Made by a program: the position numbers and the translations under genes. Under the pieces are notes generated by a model. That model searched no databases, was not told the DNA's origin, and saw only the letters and a list, made by a program, of their open reading frames with translations. A DNA stretch of 63,832 bases from Actinomycetota bacterium (GTDB lineage: Bacteria; Actinomycetota; Actinomycetes; Actinomycetales; Microbacteriaceae), in the NCBI GenBank assembly GCA_018268515.1, contig JAFDWK010000066.1:1-63832 (forward strand), written 5' to 3'. Positions 25,166-34,564 of this stretch are shown here, in pieces (within the stretch, counting starts at the first letter, position 1; every line of letters begins with the position of its first letter).

Positions 25166-26796
25166 GCCGCGCAGCGCGGGAACCGGTTCGGGTGATCGTG
25201 CTGTGGTTCCCGGACTGGCCGCTGCGCGCGGCGCTGGGCGCCGAGGCGGAGGAGCCTGCGGCGATCCTGCATGCGAACCGGGTGGTCGCCTGCAGCGCGG
25301 CCGCACGCGCGCAGGGCGTGCGGACCGGGCAGCGCCGCCGCGAGGCACAGGGGCTGGTGCCGAGCCTGCGCCTCCTGCCCGCGGATCCGGCCCGCGACGA
25401 GCGGGCGTTCCAGCCGGTGCTGCGCCTGATCGAGGCGCAGGCGCCCGGGGCGCAGCTGCTCCGTCCCGGGCTCGTCCTGCTCCGCGCCCGCGGCGTGGCC
25501 CGGTACCACGGCGGCGAGGCCGAGGCCGCCCGCGCGCTGCACGCCCTGCTCGCGGCGTCGGGGCATCCCGAGGTGCGGCTCGGGATCGCGGACGGGCCGT
25601 TCACCGCAGAGCTCGCCGCGCGCGGCGGAGACCCGCTGCTCGTGGTCGCCGCGGGCGCCTCGGCCGCGTTCCTCGCCCCGCTGCCGGTGCAGGCGCTGCG
25701 GACCCCGGGGGTGACGGCGCTGCTGCTCCGCCTCGGGATCCACACCCTCGGCGAGCTCGCGGCCCTCGGCCCGGAGCGGCTGCGGGAGCGCTTCGGCGAG
25801 CACGGGGGGCGCCTGCACGCCCTGGCCTCGGGAGCGGATTCCCGCCCCGTCGTGCCGCGGGATCCGGATCCGGAGCTCGCCGCGGAGGTCGAGTTCGAGT
25901 CGCCTCTCGGGCAGTCCGATCAGATCGCGTTCGCGGTCCGGCAGAGCGCGGACGCCGTGCTCCTCGCGCTCGGGAAGGCCTCCCTGGTGTGCACCGAGGT
26001 GCGGATCGATCTCACGGACGACGACGGGCAGGTGACCTCGCGCACCTGGCTGCACCCCACCTGCTTCGAAGCCGCCGATCTCGTCGACCGGGTGCGCTGG
26101 CAGCTGGAGTCGCTGGCCGCCGAGGCTGCGGCGACCGGCGCCGACGCCGATGAGGCGCATCGCTTCCGCGGCATCGCCCGGGTGCGGATCGCCCCGGTCG
26201 CCGTCGACGACGCCGCGCACCACCAGCCCGGCCTGTTCGGATCCGGCACCGACGAGCGGCTGCACCACGCCGTCTCGCGCGTGCAGACCCTGCTCGGGCA
26301 CGAGGGCGTGGTCACCGCCGTCGTCGCCGGCGGGCGGCTCCTCTCCGACCGGCAGCAGCTCACCCCCTGGGGCGAGCGGGTGGTGCCGGCACGCTCCGCG
26401 GATCAGCCCTGGCCCGGGCAGCTGCCGGATCCGCTGCCGGCGGAGGTGTTCGACCCGCCGCGGCCGATCGCGGTGACCGCGGCGGACGGCTCCCCGGTCG
26501 GCGTCGACGGGCGTGGGCGGCTCACCGCGGATCCGGCGGCGGTGGACGCCTGCGCCGTGGCGTCCTGGGCGGGCCCCTGGCCGGTGCGGGATCGGCGCGG
26601 GGATCCGGCCGGAGCCCTCCGCGGCGAGCGCCTGCAGCTCGTCGACGTCGAGGAGCGGGCCTGGCTGGTGCTGCACCTCGCCGGAACCGGCGCCTCCCGT
26701 GCCGAAGCCGCAGGAACCGGTGCCGGTGCCGAAACCGAAGCAGGGGTGTCGGAGACCGCCGCCGGACGCTGGCTGGCCGAGGGGAGGTATCACTGA
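25162..26796 (+). CDS. imuB: ImuB, catalytically inactive Y-family polymerase hub
   Basis: 544 aa Y-family DNA polymerase homologue. The N-terminus VIVLWFPDWPLRAAL replaces the metal-binding acidic motif of active Y polymerases, and the usual SxDE motif is not visible, so it should not polymerise. It acts as a bridge: Q355-PGLF-359 is a QxxLF-type beta-clamp-binding motif, and the C-terminus binds partners in mycobacteria. The overlap with imuA' is 4 bp. Its stop overlaps the dnaE2 start by 1 bp (TGATG), so the three proteins are co-translated. The C-terminal stretch has a GTGA/AEAAGTGAG-rich linker. Confidence 0.93.
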   Translation: MSRAAREPVRVIVLWFPDWPLRAALGAEAEEPAAILHANRVVACSAAARAQGVRTGQRRREAQGLVPSLRLLPADPARDERAFQPVLRLIEAQAPGAQLLRPGLVLLRARGVARYHGGEAEAARALHALLAASGHPEVRLGIADGPFTAELAARGGDPLLVVAAGASAAFLAPLPVQALRTPGVTALLLRLGIHTLGELAALGPERLRERFGEHGGRLHALASGADSRPVVPRDPDPELAAEVEFESPLGQSDQIAFAVRQSADAVLLALGKASLVCTEVRIDLTDDDGQVTSRTWLHPTCFEAADLVDRVRWQLESLAAEAAATGADADEAHRFRGIARVRIAPVAVDDAAHHQPGLFGSGTDERLHHAVSRVQTLLGHEGVVTAVVAGGRLLSDRQQLTPWGERVVPARSADQPWPGQLPDPLPAEVFDPPRPIAVTAADGSPVGVDGRGRLTADPAAVDACAVASWAGPWPVRDRRGDPAGALRGERLQLVDVEERAWLVLHLAGTGASRAEAAGTGAGAETEAGVSETAAGRWLAEGRYH

Positions 26797-29700
26797 TGGG
26801 CTGGCACAACCCGGAGATGTCGTGGGCCGAGATGGAGCGCACGCTGAGCGGGCGCACACCGCCGCTGCACCAGCGGATCGCGGTGGACGCGCCCTCGCGC
26901 ATGCACAAACGCCCGCCGATCCGGCTGGGCCGGATCGAGCGTCCGGCCGACGCCGTCCCCTACGCCGAGCTGCACGCGCACTCCTCGTACTCCTTCCTCG
27001 ACGGCGCGTCCTCCCCCGAGGACCTCATCGCCGAGGCGCAGCGGCTGGGGCTGACCGCCCTCGCGATCACCGACCACGACGGCTTCTACGGCGCCGCGAG
27101 CTTCGCCGAGGCCGCCGAGTCCCTCCTGAGCTCGGAGAAGGGGGAGGCCGACGGCACGACCGACGCGGAGCCCTCCGGTCCGCCGCTGCAGACCGTGTTC
27201 GGCGCGGAGCTGTCGCTGCCCGGTCCCGACGCGCACGACCCTGCCGCCCGCGCGGGTACCGCTCGCAGGAGCGCCGCCCTCCTGCCGCCCCCGGAGCGCC
27301 GAGGCCTGCCGGATCCGCTCGGCGAGCACCTGCTCGTGCTGGCCCGGGGCGAGGAGGGGTACCACCGCCTCTCCGCCGCGATCACCGAGGCGCAGCTGCG
27401 CGGGGGTGAGAAGGGCCGGCCGTTCTACGATCTCGAGTCGCTCGCGAACCGTGCCGAGGGGCACTGGACGATCCTCACCGGCTGCCGCAAGGGGGCCGTG
27501 CGCTCCGCCCTCGAGCGGGAGGGGCCGGAGGGCGCGGAGCGCGCGCTGCGCACCCTCATCGACCTGTTCGGCGCGGACCGGGTGGCGGTCGAGCTCATCG
27601 ACCACGGCGACCCCCTGGACAGCCGCCGCAACGACGCCCTCGCCGGCCTCGCGCTCCGGCACGGCCTGCCCGTGGTGTGCACGAACAACGTGCACTACGC
27701 GGTGCCGGAGCGGGCCGAGCTCGCCGAGGCGATCGCCGCGGTGCGCGCCACCCGCAGCATGCGGGAGCTCGAGGGGTGGCTGCCCGCGCACGGCGCGGCG
27801 CACCTGCGCTCAGGGGCGGAGATGACGGCGCGCTTCGCCCGCTACCCCGGGGCGATCGCAGCGGGCCTCGAGATCGCCGAGGCCTGCGCCTTCCCGCTGC
27901 GCCGCGCCAAGCCCGCCCTGCCCACGATGAGCGTGCCCGCGGGCGAGACCCCGATGAGCCACCTGCGCGCGCTGGTCTGGGCCGCAGTGCCGGAGAGGTA
28001 TCCGGAGCACTCCCCCAAGGAGCTCACCGCCGAGGGGCGAGGCCGCATCGAGCGGGAGCTGAACGTGATCGAGGAGAAGGACTTCCCGGGCTACTTCCTC
28101 ATCGTGCACGGGATCGTGAAGGAGGCGAAGGACCGCGGGATCCTGTGCCAGGGCCGCGGATCGGCCGCGGCGAGCGTGGTCTGCTATCTGCTCGGCATCA
28201 CCGCGGTGGATCCGATCCTCTACGGGCTGCCCTTCGAGCGATTCCTCGCCACGACCCGCACCGAGGAGCCGGACATCGACGTCGACTTCGACTCGGGGCG
28301 CCGCGAGGAGATCATCCAATGGGTCTACGACACCTACGGCCGGGAGAACGCGGCACAGGTCGCGAACGTCATCCAGTACCGGCCGAAGAACGCGGTGCGC
28401 GACATGGCCCGCGCGCTCGGGCACTCCCCCGGTCAGCAGGACGCCTGGTCGCGCCAGGTGGAGCGCTGGGGACTGGATCTGAGCCCCGTCCCCGACCACG
28501 ACATCCCGGAGCAGGTGGTCGCCTACGCGGATGAGCTGCTGCGCGCGCCCCGCCACCTGGGGATCCACTCCGGCGGCATGGTGCTCACCCGGCGCCCGGT
28601 CGGCGAGGTCGTCCCCGTCGAGCATGCCCGGATGGACAAGCGCACCGTGATCCAGTGGGACAAGGACGCGAGCGCCTGGATGGGCCTGGTGAAGTTCGAC
28701 CTGCTCGGGCTCGGGATGCTCTCCGCCCTGCGGCACTGCTTAGACCTGGTCCACGAGGCCACCGGAGAGGAGTGGACGCTGGATTCCCTGCCGAAGGAGG
28801 AGCCCGCGGTCTACGACATGCTCTGCCGCGCCGACACGATCGGGGTGTTCCAGGTCGAGTCCCGCGCGCAGATGGGGCTGCTCCCCCGCCTCCAGCCGCG
28901 GGAGTTCTACGAGCTCGCGATCCAGATCGCCCTCATCCGCCCCGGCCCCATCCAGGGCGGGGCGGTGCACCCCTTCGTGCGCCGCAAGCTGGGCCAGGAG
29001 AAGGTGACCTACGCGCATCCGAAGCTGGAGCCGGTGCTGAACCGCACGCTGGGCATCCCGGTCTTCCAGGAGCAGCTCATCCAGATGGCCACCGCGCTCG
29101 GCGACTGCACCGCCGACGAGGCCGATACGCTGCGCCGCGCGATGGGCTCCAAGCGCGGGCTGGAGAAGATCGACAGCATCCGGGAGAGCCTGTACGCGGG
29201 CATGCACCGGCACGGGCTGGACGGGGAGACCGCGGATCGCATCTATGCGCAGATCCAGGCCTTCTCCGATTTCGGCTTCGCAGAGTCGCACTCGCTCTCG
29301 TTCGCGCTGCTCGTGTACGCCAGTTCCTGGCTCAAGCTGCACTACCCCGCCGCCTTCCTCGCCGGCCTGCTGCGCTCCCAGCCCATGGGGTTCTACTCCG
29401 CCGCGACGCTCACCGGCGACGCCCGCCGGCACGGGGTCGAGGTGCGCCGGCCGGACATCCGCCTGTCCGGGGCGACGGAGACCCTGGAGCCGGTGGATCC
29501 GGCGGCGACGGGGCGCACCGGGCGGGAGTCGTGCACGCATCAGCTCCCGGCCCGTCCTCCTGGCACGGATCCGGATCCGTTCGATCCGAACGCCCCGGAT
29601 GAGACCGCCGCGCACCGCAGAGACGGCCGCTACGCCGTCCGTCTCGGGCTCGCCGGCGTCACCGGGATCGGCGAGAAGACGGCGGAGCGGATCGTTGCCG

Positions 29701-30335
29701 CTCGCGTGTCCCGCGGTCCGTACCGGGATCTGAACGACCTCGTGCGCCGGACCGATCTCACCGCCGCCCAGGTGGAGGCCCTCGCCACCGCCGGGGCCTT
29801 CGACTCCCTCGGCCTGCAGCGCCGGGAGGCGATCTGGCTGGCCGGCTCCGCGGCGGAGGACCGCGCCCGCTATCTGCCCGACACCGTCGTCGCGGTGCAG
29901 CCGCCCCTGTTCGGCGACCAGACCAGCTACGAGATCCTCACCGCAGACCTCTGGGCGACCGGGGTATCCACCGATGACCATCCGCTCGCGCACTTCCGCC
30001 CGGAGCTCGACGCACGCGGGGCGCTGACCTCCTCCGCACTGCGCACGCACGAGAACGGCCGGCGGGTCGAGACCGCGGGACTCGTGACCCACCGGCAGCG
30101 CCCCTCCACGGCGGGCGGGGTGACCTTCCTCAACCTCGAGGACGAGCACGGCCTGGTGAACGTCATCTGCACGCAGGGGGCGTGGCTGCGCTACCGCCGG
30201 ATCGCCCGGGAATCCCCCGCGCTGATCGTGCGCGGCATCCTGGAACGCTCACCCGAGGGCGTCACCAACCTGCTGGCCGACGCGTTCGAGCCGTTGCAGG
30301 TGGGCGTCGCGCATCACTCCCGGGACTTCCAGTGA
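26796..30335 (+). CDS. dnaE2: Error-prone DNA polymerase DnaE2
   Basis: 1179 aa C-family polymerase for damage-induced translesion synthesis. An N-terminal PHP domain begins ELHAHSSYSFLDGASS. The palm aspartates are in PDIDVDFDSGRREE, the fingers follow, then the helix-hairpin-helix region GVTGIGEKTAERIVAARVSRG and an OB domain near the C-terminus (VETAGLVTHRQRPSTAGG). A variable acidic insertion interrupts the PHP domain near residues 105-165. It is shorter than replicative DnaE1. Position behind imuA'-imuB and the LexA box identifies it as the SOS mutasome polymerase. Confidence 0.96.
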   Translation: MGWHNPEMSWAEMERTLSGRTPPLHQRIAVDAPSRMHKRPPIRLGRIERPADAVPYAELHAHSSYSFLDGASSPEDLIAEAQRLGLTALAITDHDGFYGAASFAEAAESLLSSEKGEADGTTDAEPSGPPLQTVFGAELSLPGPDAHDPAARAGTARRSAALLPPPERRGLPDPLGEHLLVLARGEEGYHRLSAAITEAQLRGGEKGRPFYDLESLANRAEGHWTILTGCRKGAVRSALEREGPEGAERALRTLIDLFGADRVAVELIDHGDPLDSRRNDALAGLALRHGLPVVCTNNVHYAVPERAELAEAIAAVRATRSMRELEGWLPAHGAAHLRSGAEMTARFARYPGAIAAGLEIAEACAFPLRRAKPALPTMSVPAGETPMSHLRALVWAAVPERYPEHSPKELTAEGRGRIERELNVIEEKDFPGYFLIVHGIVKEAKDRGILCQGRGSAAASVVCYLLGITAVDPILYGLPFERFLATTRTEEPDIDVDFDSGRREEIIQWVYDTYGRENAAQVANVIQYRPKNAVRDMARALGHSPGQQDAWSRQVERWGLDLSPVPDHDIPEQVVAYADELLRAPRHLGIHSGGMVLTRRPVGEVVPVEHARMDKRTVIQWDKDASAWMGLVKFDLLGLGMLSALRHCLDLVHEATGEEWTLDSLPKEEPAVYDMLCRADTIGVFQVESRAQMGLLPRLQPREFYELAIQIALIRPGPIQGGAVHPFVRRKLGQEKVTYAHPKLEPVLNRTLGIPVFQEQLIQMATALGDCTADEADTLRRAMGSKRGLEKIDSIRESLYAGMHRHGLDGETADRIYAQIQAFSDFGFAESHSLSFALLVYASSWLKLHYPAAFLAGLLRSQPMGFYSAATLTGDARRHGVEVRRPDIRLSGATETLEPVDPAATGRTGRESCTHQLPARPPGTDPDPFDPNAPDETAAHRRDGRYAVRLGLAGVTGIGEKTAERIVAARVSRGPYRDLNDLVRRTDLTAAQVEALATAGAFDSLGLQRREAIWLAGSAAEDRARYLPDTVVAVQPPLFGDQTSYEILTADLWATGVSTDDHPLAHFRPELDARGALTSSALRTHENGRRVETAGLVTHRQRPSTAGGVTFLNLEDEHGLVNVICTQGAWLRYRRIARESPALIVRGILERSPEGVTNLLADAFEPLQVGVAHHSRDFQ

Positions 30336-30349
30336 ATGCGTCGAGGCGC

Positions 30350-30727
30350 TCACCAGAAGCGCGGCTGCTCCTGCTGAGGGGGCCGATCCGTGCCGCCCCA
30401 GATCGCGGCCTGGGCCTTGGCCGCGGCGGCCGCTTCCTCGGCCCCTTCGAGCGCGACCGCGGATCCGCGCAGGTCGACCGCGCCGCTCGGGACCGCGTCG
30501 AGCACGAGTTCCGTGACCACGCCTTCCTCGGTCACCAGCACCGTGCACGCCTCCACCCGCCCGCGCCACGGCAGCGCCCCGAGTTCGGGCAGGACGGATC
30601 CGGGCACGCGATAGACGACGCCCGAGGTCAGGTCGCGGATGCGGACCGCGCGGGACTCCTCGTCGACCGCGACGATGCGCCCCACGCCGAGCGGCGCGGA
30701 GAGCGGGAGGATCAGGGTCACGGCCAT
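30350..30727 (-). CDS. Hypothetical protein
   Basis: 125 aa, no recognised domain. The first two thirds look like a beta-rich fold (VGRIVAVDEESRAVRIRDL, VYRVPGSVLPELGALPWRGRVEACTVLVTEEGVVTELVL). The C-terminus is a short Ala-rich helix ending in a Pro/Gln tail. It is convergent with dnaE2, only 14 bp away. GAAGGTGGAG just before the ATG may be its ribosome binding site or part of a -10. Confidence 0.7.
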   Translation of the reverse strand: MAVTLILPLSAPLGVGRIVAVDEESRAVRIRDLTSGVVYRVPGSVLPELGALPWRGRVEACTVLVTEEGVVTELVLDAVPSGAVDLRGSAVALEGAEEAAAAAKAQAAIWGGTDRPPQQEQPRFW

Positions 30728-30806
30728 GGCTCCACCTTCGTGCAGAACCGTCGCGCTGGCAAGCCGCGCCGCACGCCGGATCCGCCGTTCAGCCTTGGGG
30801 CGCGGT

Positions 30807-31334
30807 TCAGCCCCGGGGCGCGGAAGTCGCCGCGGACGAGGAGACCAGGGCGTCGTAGTGACGGTCGACGTAGAGCAGAGGTGCGCCGGGAGTTCCCTCG
30901 ACCACGTCCAGCACGTCGAGCAGCACGAGCACCGACGGCCCGACCGGGTGCGTCTCCCGGATCGCGCCGCGCACCGCGACCCGGGCCGTCGGGAGGAACG
31001 GCTCGCCCGTGGGCAGCATTCGGAACCCCTGCTCCGGGGTGAAGCGCGGCTGACCCGAGCGGGCGAAGGCGTCGGCGATGGGCTCCTGCCCCGCGACGAG
31101 GAAGTGCACGAGCACGCTGGGAGCCGCGAGGATTCCGCCCGCGCTGCCGGTCGCGCGCGTCACCGAGAAGACGAGCACGGCGGGATCGGCGCTCACCGAG
31201 GCGACGCTCGACAGCGTGAGCCCCACGGGACCGTCCGGGGCGATCCCCGTCACCAGCGCGACGCCGGCGGGGTGAAGCCGGAACGCCCCCTTGAACTTCT
31301 CGGTGACGTCGTTCTCCAGGCCCGGGGTGCTCAT
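30807..31334 (-). CDS. Flavin reductase-like FMN-binding split-barrel protein
   Basis: 175 aa. The fold is the HpaC/flavin reductase type: FRLHPAGVALVTGIAPDGPVGLTLSSVASVS is the conserved flavin-binding front, followed by PAVLVFSVTRATGSA and FLVAGQEPIADAFA. It would reduce FMN or FAD with NAD(P)H, often for a partner monooxygenase. The partner is not adjacent; the FAD hydroxylase of the PKS operon binds its own flavin. The ATG at 31334 has an AGAGAGAAG ribosome binding site. The upstream frame to 31526 is Arg-rich noise. Confidence 0.88.
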   Translation of the reverse strand: MSTPGLENDVTEKFKGAFRLHPAGVALVTGIAPDGPVGLTLSSVASVSADPAVLVFSVTRATGSAGGILAAPSVLVHFLVAGQEPIADAFARSGQPRFTPEQGFRMLPTGEPFLPTARVAVRGAIRETHPVGPSVLVLLDVLDVVEGTPGAPLLYVDRHYDALVSSSAATSAPRG

Positions 31335-31497
31335 CGTGCTTCTCTCTGTCGTTGCCAGGGGCGCAGCGTTCGCACCCACCCTCAACGGTATGCCCGTTCT
31401 CGAGGTGCCGGATCCGATCCGCCCTCGTCCTCGTCCCCGTCCCCGTCGACGCCGCGGCGCGCCGCGGATGTCGGACCCCCGTGCTGGAATGGCTCCC

Positions 31498-32124
31498 ATG
31501 ACGACGCCGACCAAGGTCGACCTCACCAGGAGCCTGGACGGCTACCGTGCACGCACCGGCGAGTTCCGCCTGGTCGACCTGCCCGGGAGCCGCTATCTCG
31601 CGATCGACGGGCACGGCGACCCGAACACGGCTCCCGCCTACGCCCAGGCCCTCGAGACGCTGTATCCGGTCGCCTATGCGCTGAAGTTCGCCAGCAGGCG
31701 CGAGCTGGGGAGGGACTACGTCGTCCCTCCGCTCGAGGGGCTGTGGTGGGCGGACGAGATGGACGCCTTCACGACGGCGCGCGACAAGTCGCGCTGGGAC
31801 TGGACGATGCTGCTCCTCATCCCGGACTGGATCGACGACGCGTTCGTGGACGCCGTGGTCGCGACCGTCCGCGCGAAGAAGGCTCCGCCGAGGCTCGACG
31901 ACGTACGGGTGCTGCCTCTCTCGGAAGGCCTCTGCATGCAGACGCTGCACGTCGGATCCTTCGACGACGAGGCGCCGCTGCTCGAGCGCCTGCATGACGA
32001 GGTGATCCCGGAGCAGGGGCTGCGCCCGGCGGGCCTGCACCACGAGATCTATCTGAGCGACGCCCGTCGTGTGGCTCCCGAGAGGCGCCGCACGATCCTG
32101 CGCCAGCCCGTCGCCCCCGCCTGA
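31498..32124 (+). CDS. GyrI-like small-molecule-binding domain protein
   Basis: 208 aa. The whole length matches the GyrI-like/SOUL-type ligand-binding domain found in stand-alone form in many actinobacteria: SRYLAIDGHGDPN, YPVAYALKF, LEGLWWADEM, and LCMQTLHVGSFDDE near the C-terminus. There is no DNA-binding domain, so it is probably a drug- or metabolite-binding or hydrolysing protein rather than a regulator. TGGAAT lies 7 nt before the ATG, a weaker leaderless pattern. Function unproven. Confidence 0.85.
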   Translation: MTTPTKVDLTRSLDGYRARTGEFRLVDLPGSRYLAIDGHGDPNTAPAYAQALETLYPVAYALKFASRRELGRDYVVPPLEGLWWADEMDAFTTARDKSRWDWTMLLLIPDWIDDAFVDAVVATVRAKKAPPRLDDVRVLPLSEGLCMQTLHVGSFDDEAPLLERLHDEVIPEQGLRPAGLHHEIYLSDARRVAPERRRTILRQPVAPA

Positions 32125-32238
32125 CTCATCGGCTTCCCGAACGGTCGATCCAGGCCCGGTCCACGGACGATCACGATCCGAGGTGCTACCCTGAGGTCGC
32201 TCGGCGCGCGGGCGCGGGGCGCGACGTCTCGCCCGGCA

Positions 32239-33018
32239 TCACGGGCGCATCGGGCGCACGGTGAGGATCTGCTGGACGATCCCGACCGGTCCGCGCTCGT
32301 CGTGCAGCACCGTGTCGGTGAGTCCGAGCCCGGTCGGCCCGACCGACACCGTGGTGTCGAAGCCGATCCACTCGCCCTCGGGCGCCGCGAACAGGTGGCA
32401 GGTGAGATCGACATTGGGGAAGGCGACTTCGGCGGGAGCCAGCCTCAGGGTGAGCCCGTTGGCGAAGTCGACCATGCCGAGCATTCTCGCGATCCTGCTG
32501 ATCGGCTCCCCCGCCAGGAGCGGCAGCCGCGGACGCAGCCAGGCCCACGCGTGCCCCGGCTGCCGCTGCCCGCGGAGGAAGCCCACGCTGCGCACGGCGG
32601 CGCCCTGCCAGTGGGCGCCCATCTCCCACGGGTCGAGCTCGTGCCGGCCCGGCATCGCGGGCAGAGCGCTGCCCGCCAGCGCCGCGGTGTCGGCTGCCTG
32701 CATGAGCCAGGCGCGCGCGATGACCGCGGCACGGCCCTCGTGGCTGAGCACGGCCTCGACGAGCTCGATCGTGCGGCCGGGCCGCAGCACCCGGATCTCG
32801 AGGTCGACCCGCTCGATCGGGATGGTGCCGAGGATGTCATAGGAGATCCGTCCGAGCTGCAGGTCGCCGCCTCGACGCTCCGCGTGCTCCTGCTCGATCG
32901 CGTGTGCGATGAGGCCCAGGGATGGTGCGATGTGCTGCTCCTCGACGCTCCAGGCCCCCTCGACGGCAGAGGTCGGGCGGAAGGCGGCCGCGTCGATGCG
33001 CTCGAAGTAGGCGGACAT
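32239..33018 (-). CDS. Acyl-CoA thioesterase-like double hotdog protein
   Basis: 259 aa. Resembles TesB-type or DUF4442-like thioesterases with two hotdog halves. The first half has LQLGRISYDILGTIPIERVDLEIRVLRPGR and AVLSHEGRAAVIARAWL; the second has LRLAPAEVAFPNVDLTCHLFAAPEGEWIGFDTTVS. The pattern GxxxTxL-DxxG and a late D-x-x-G fit acyl-CoA hydrolysis. It starts at a leaderless ATG. The converging neighbour is the GyrI-like gene. Substrate length unknown. Confidence 0.8.
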   Translation of the reverse strand: MSAYFERIDAAAFRPTSAVEGAWSVEEQHIAPSLGLIAHAIEQEHAERRGGDLQLGRISYDILGTIPIERVDLEIRVLRPGRTIELVEAVLSHEGRAAVIARAWLMQAADTAALAGSALPAMPGRHELDPWEMGAHWQGAAVRSVGFLRGQRQPGHAWAWLRPRLPLLAGEPISRIARMLGMVDFANGLTLRLAPAEVAFPNVDLTCHLFAAPEGEWIGFDTTVSVGPTGLGLTDTVLHDERGPVGIVQQILTVRPMRP

Positions 33019-33024
33019 GTTCGG

Positions 33025-33030
33025 ATCCTA
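33025..33030 (-). promoter_or_regulatory. -10 hexamer for leaderless thioesterase mRNA
   Basis: Minus-strand TAGGAT, 6 nt, then ATG at 33018. Confidence 0.6.
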
Positions 33031-33053
33031 CGTCGAGCGCCCCGCCGCACCGG

Positions 33054-33881
33054 TCACCCGCCGAGCGCCGGCGCCTGTCCCTGCCGCGGTGCGGCACCGG
33101 CGGTCGTGGACTCGAACCTCGCGCCCATCCGTCTCGCGAGGAGGAAGATGACGATCCCCGCCGCGTACAGCGCCACGACCGCGACGAGGTAGACGAGGAC
33201 GGGAACCCAGAGGATCAGCGCATCCCACAGCAGGTGCAGCCCGATCACCGTCGCGATCGCGGCGAGCGCGAGGCCCCACGCCCGGCCCCGGGTGATGAGG
33301 AGGTAGGCGAGGGCGGCCCCCTCGATCCCCGTGAAGATGCCGTGCGTGCCGGGGCTGGTGAGCGCACGGGTGATCACGAGCTGCCACGCCGTCGCGGCGT
33401 TCGCCGCGCCGTACGCGTAGAGCACGTTCTCGACGACGGCGAACCCGAGCCCCACGAAGTAGCCGATGACCAGTCCGTCGAGCGGACCGCGCAGCCGGTC
33501 CCGCAGCGCGAAGAGGACCGCGACCACCGCGATGATCTTCACGATCTCCTCGTTGACCGATGCGACCAGACGCACATCCAGCCCGAGCCGATCCACGACG
33601 CCGTTCAGCAGGATCGCCGCGCCGGTGCAGAAGCTCGCGCCGATGAGCGCGGCGGCGACGATCGCCGACGTCGTCCCACGCCCCTTGGGCAGAAGCAGCC
33701 GGCCCACGAGGAGGAGCACCGCGACCTGGACGAGCATGCCGATCCAGGCCGCCGCCACCACGGCGGGATCCCCGGGGGTGAGAACCAGACGCGGGACGAC
33801 CAGGAACAGACCGGCCGCGACGAGGACGAGGTAGATCCAGGCGGCGGGCCGTTGCAGCATCGACGGTGCAGACGCGGACAT
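33054..33881 (-). CDS. PrsW-family intramembrane metalloprotease
   Basis: 275 aa with about eight membrane helices. The three PrsW motifs are intact: NEEIVK (E-E-x-x-K), GFAVVENVLYAY (F-x-x-x-E) and HLLWDA (H-x-x-x-D); a further His is in SPGTHGIF. In Bacillus, PrsW cuts an anti-sigma factor at site 1; the substrate here is unknown and no sigma factor is nearby. The ATG at 33881 is chosen because the longer frame (to 34499) is antisense to the AhpD-like gene; a weak -10 GATGCT precedes it by 6 nt. Confidence 0.9.
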   Translation of the reverse strand: MSASAPSMLQRPAAWIYLVLVAAGLFLVVPRLVLTPGDPAVVAAAWIGMLVQVAVLLLVGRLLLPKGRGTTSAIVAAALIGASFCTGAAILLNGVVDRLGLDVRLVASVNEEIVKIIAVVAVLFALRDRLRGPLDGLVIGYFVGLGFAVVENVLYAYGAANAATAWQLVITRALTSPGTHGIFTGIEGAALAYLLITRGRAWGLALAAIATVIGLHLLWDALILWVPVLVYLVAVVALYAAGIVIFLLARRMGARFESTTAGAAPRQGQAPALGG

Positions 33882-34064
33882 GCCCTCAGCATCCCGACGG
33901 GCGCTCGCCGAGGGCAATGGACCTGCATCCCCTCTTCTGCCGCAGCCGGCCCGGCCCTCGCCCTCCGTGCCTCTGGGGCGGTCGGTCAAGGCTTGCACCC
34001 GGGTCGGAACGGCCCCGCGCCGCGCTACGGTGATCTCGACGGATGATGCCGCACGAGAGGATGG

Positions 34065-34541
34065 ATGATGCGCCCGTATCTGGACAAGGCCGTGCCCGAG
34101 GCCTGGAAGGCCGCCTCCGCCTACTCGGACGCGGTGGCGACTGCTGCCGCGGACCGCGGGCTCAGCACCGCCGAGGCGGAGTTCATCAAGGTGCGCGCCT
34201 CGCAGCTCAACGCCTGCGCCTTCTGCCTCGACCTGCACTCCCGCGAGGCGCGAGACGCGGGCATCACCCCGCAGAAACTCGATGTGCTGCCCGCCTGGCG
34301 CGAGTCCTCCCTCTTCACCGAACGGGAGCGGGCCGTGCTCGCGGTTGCCGAGGCCGCGACGCGGACGCCGCTCGATGAGGAGTCGATCGCCGATCTCGCC
34401 GCCGCCCGGGGTGTGCTCGGCGACGAGGTCTTCGCGGCCGCGGAGTGGGTCGCGCTGACCATCAACATGTTCAACCGCATCTCGATCCTCAGCGAGCACC
34501 CGGTGCGCCCGCGCGACGCCCAGGGCGACCTCGTCCGCTGA
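34065..34541 (+). CDS. AhpD-like carboxymuconolactone decarboxylase family protein
   Basis: 158 aa. The redox motif CAFCLDLHS has the C-x2-C-x3-H of AhpD-type peroxidase partners, and the helical bundle layout (RERAVLAVAEAAT) fits. It probably reduces peroxides or acts as a thiol-disulfide protein. GAGAGG at 34055-34060 is the ribosome binding site; ATG 34068 would have the better spacing (7 nt) than 34065. It lies 23 bp upstream of a UBP zinc-finger gene, so the two probably share a transcript. Confidence 0.9.
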   Translation: MMRPYLDKAVPEAWKAASAYSDAVATAAADRGLSTAEAEFIKVRASQLNACAFCLDLHSREARDAGITPQKLDVLPAWRESSLFTERERAVLAVAEAATRTPLDEESIADLAAARGVLGDEVFAAAEWVALTINMFNRISILSEHPVRPRDAQGDLVR

Positions 34542-34564
34542 TCCCGCAGACTCGGGAGCACCAC

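Noticed and set aside
32125-32238. Promoter-like TACCCT near 32188 on the plus strand
   Set aside because: No start codon or RNA structure follows at a useful distance; probably chance.
33882-34499. N-terminal extension of the PrsW gene
   Set aside because: Antisense to the AhpD-like gene and lacks membrane helices.
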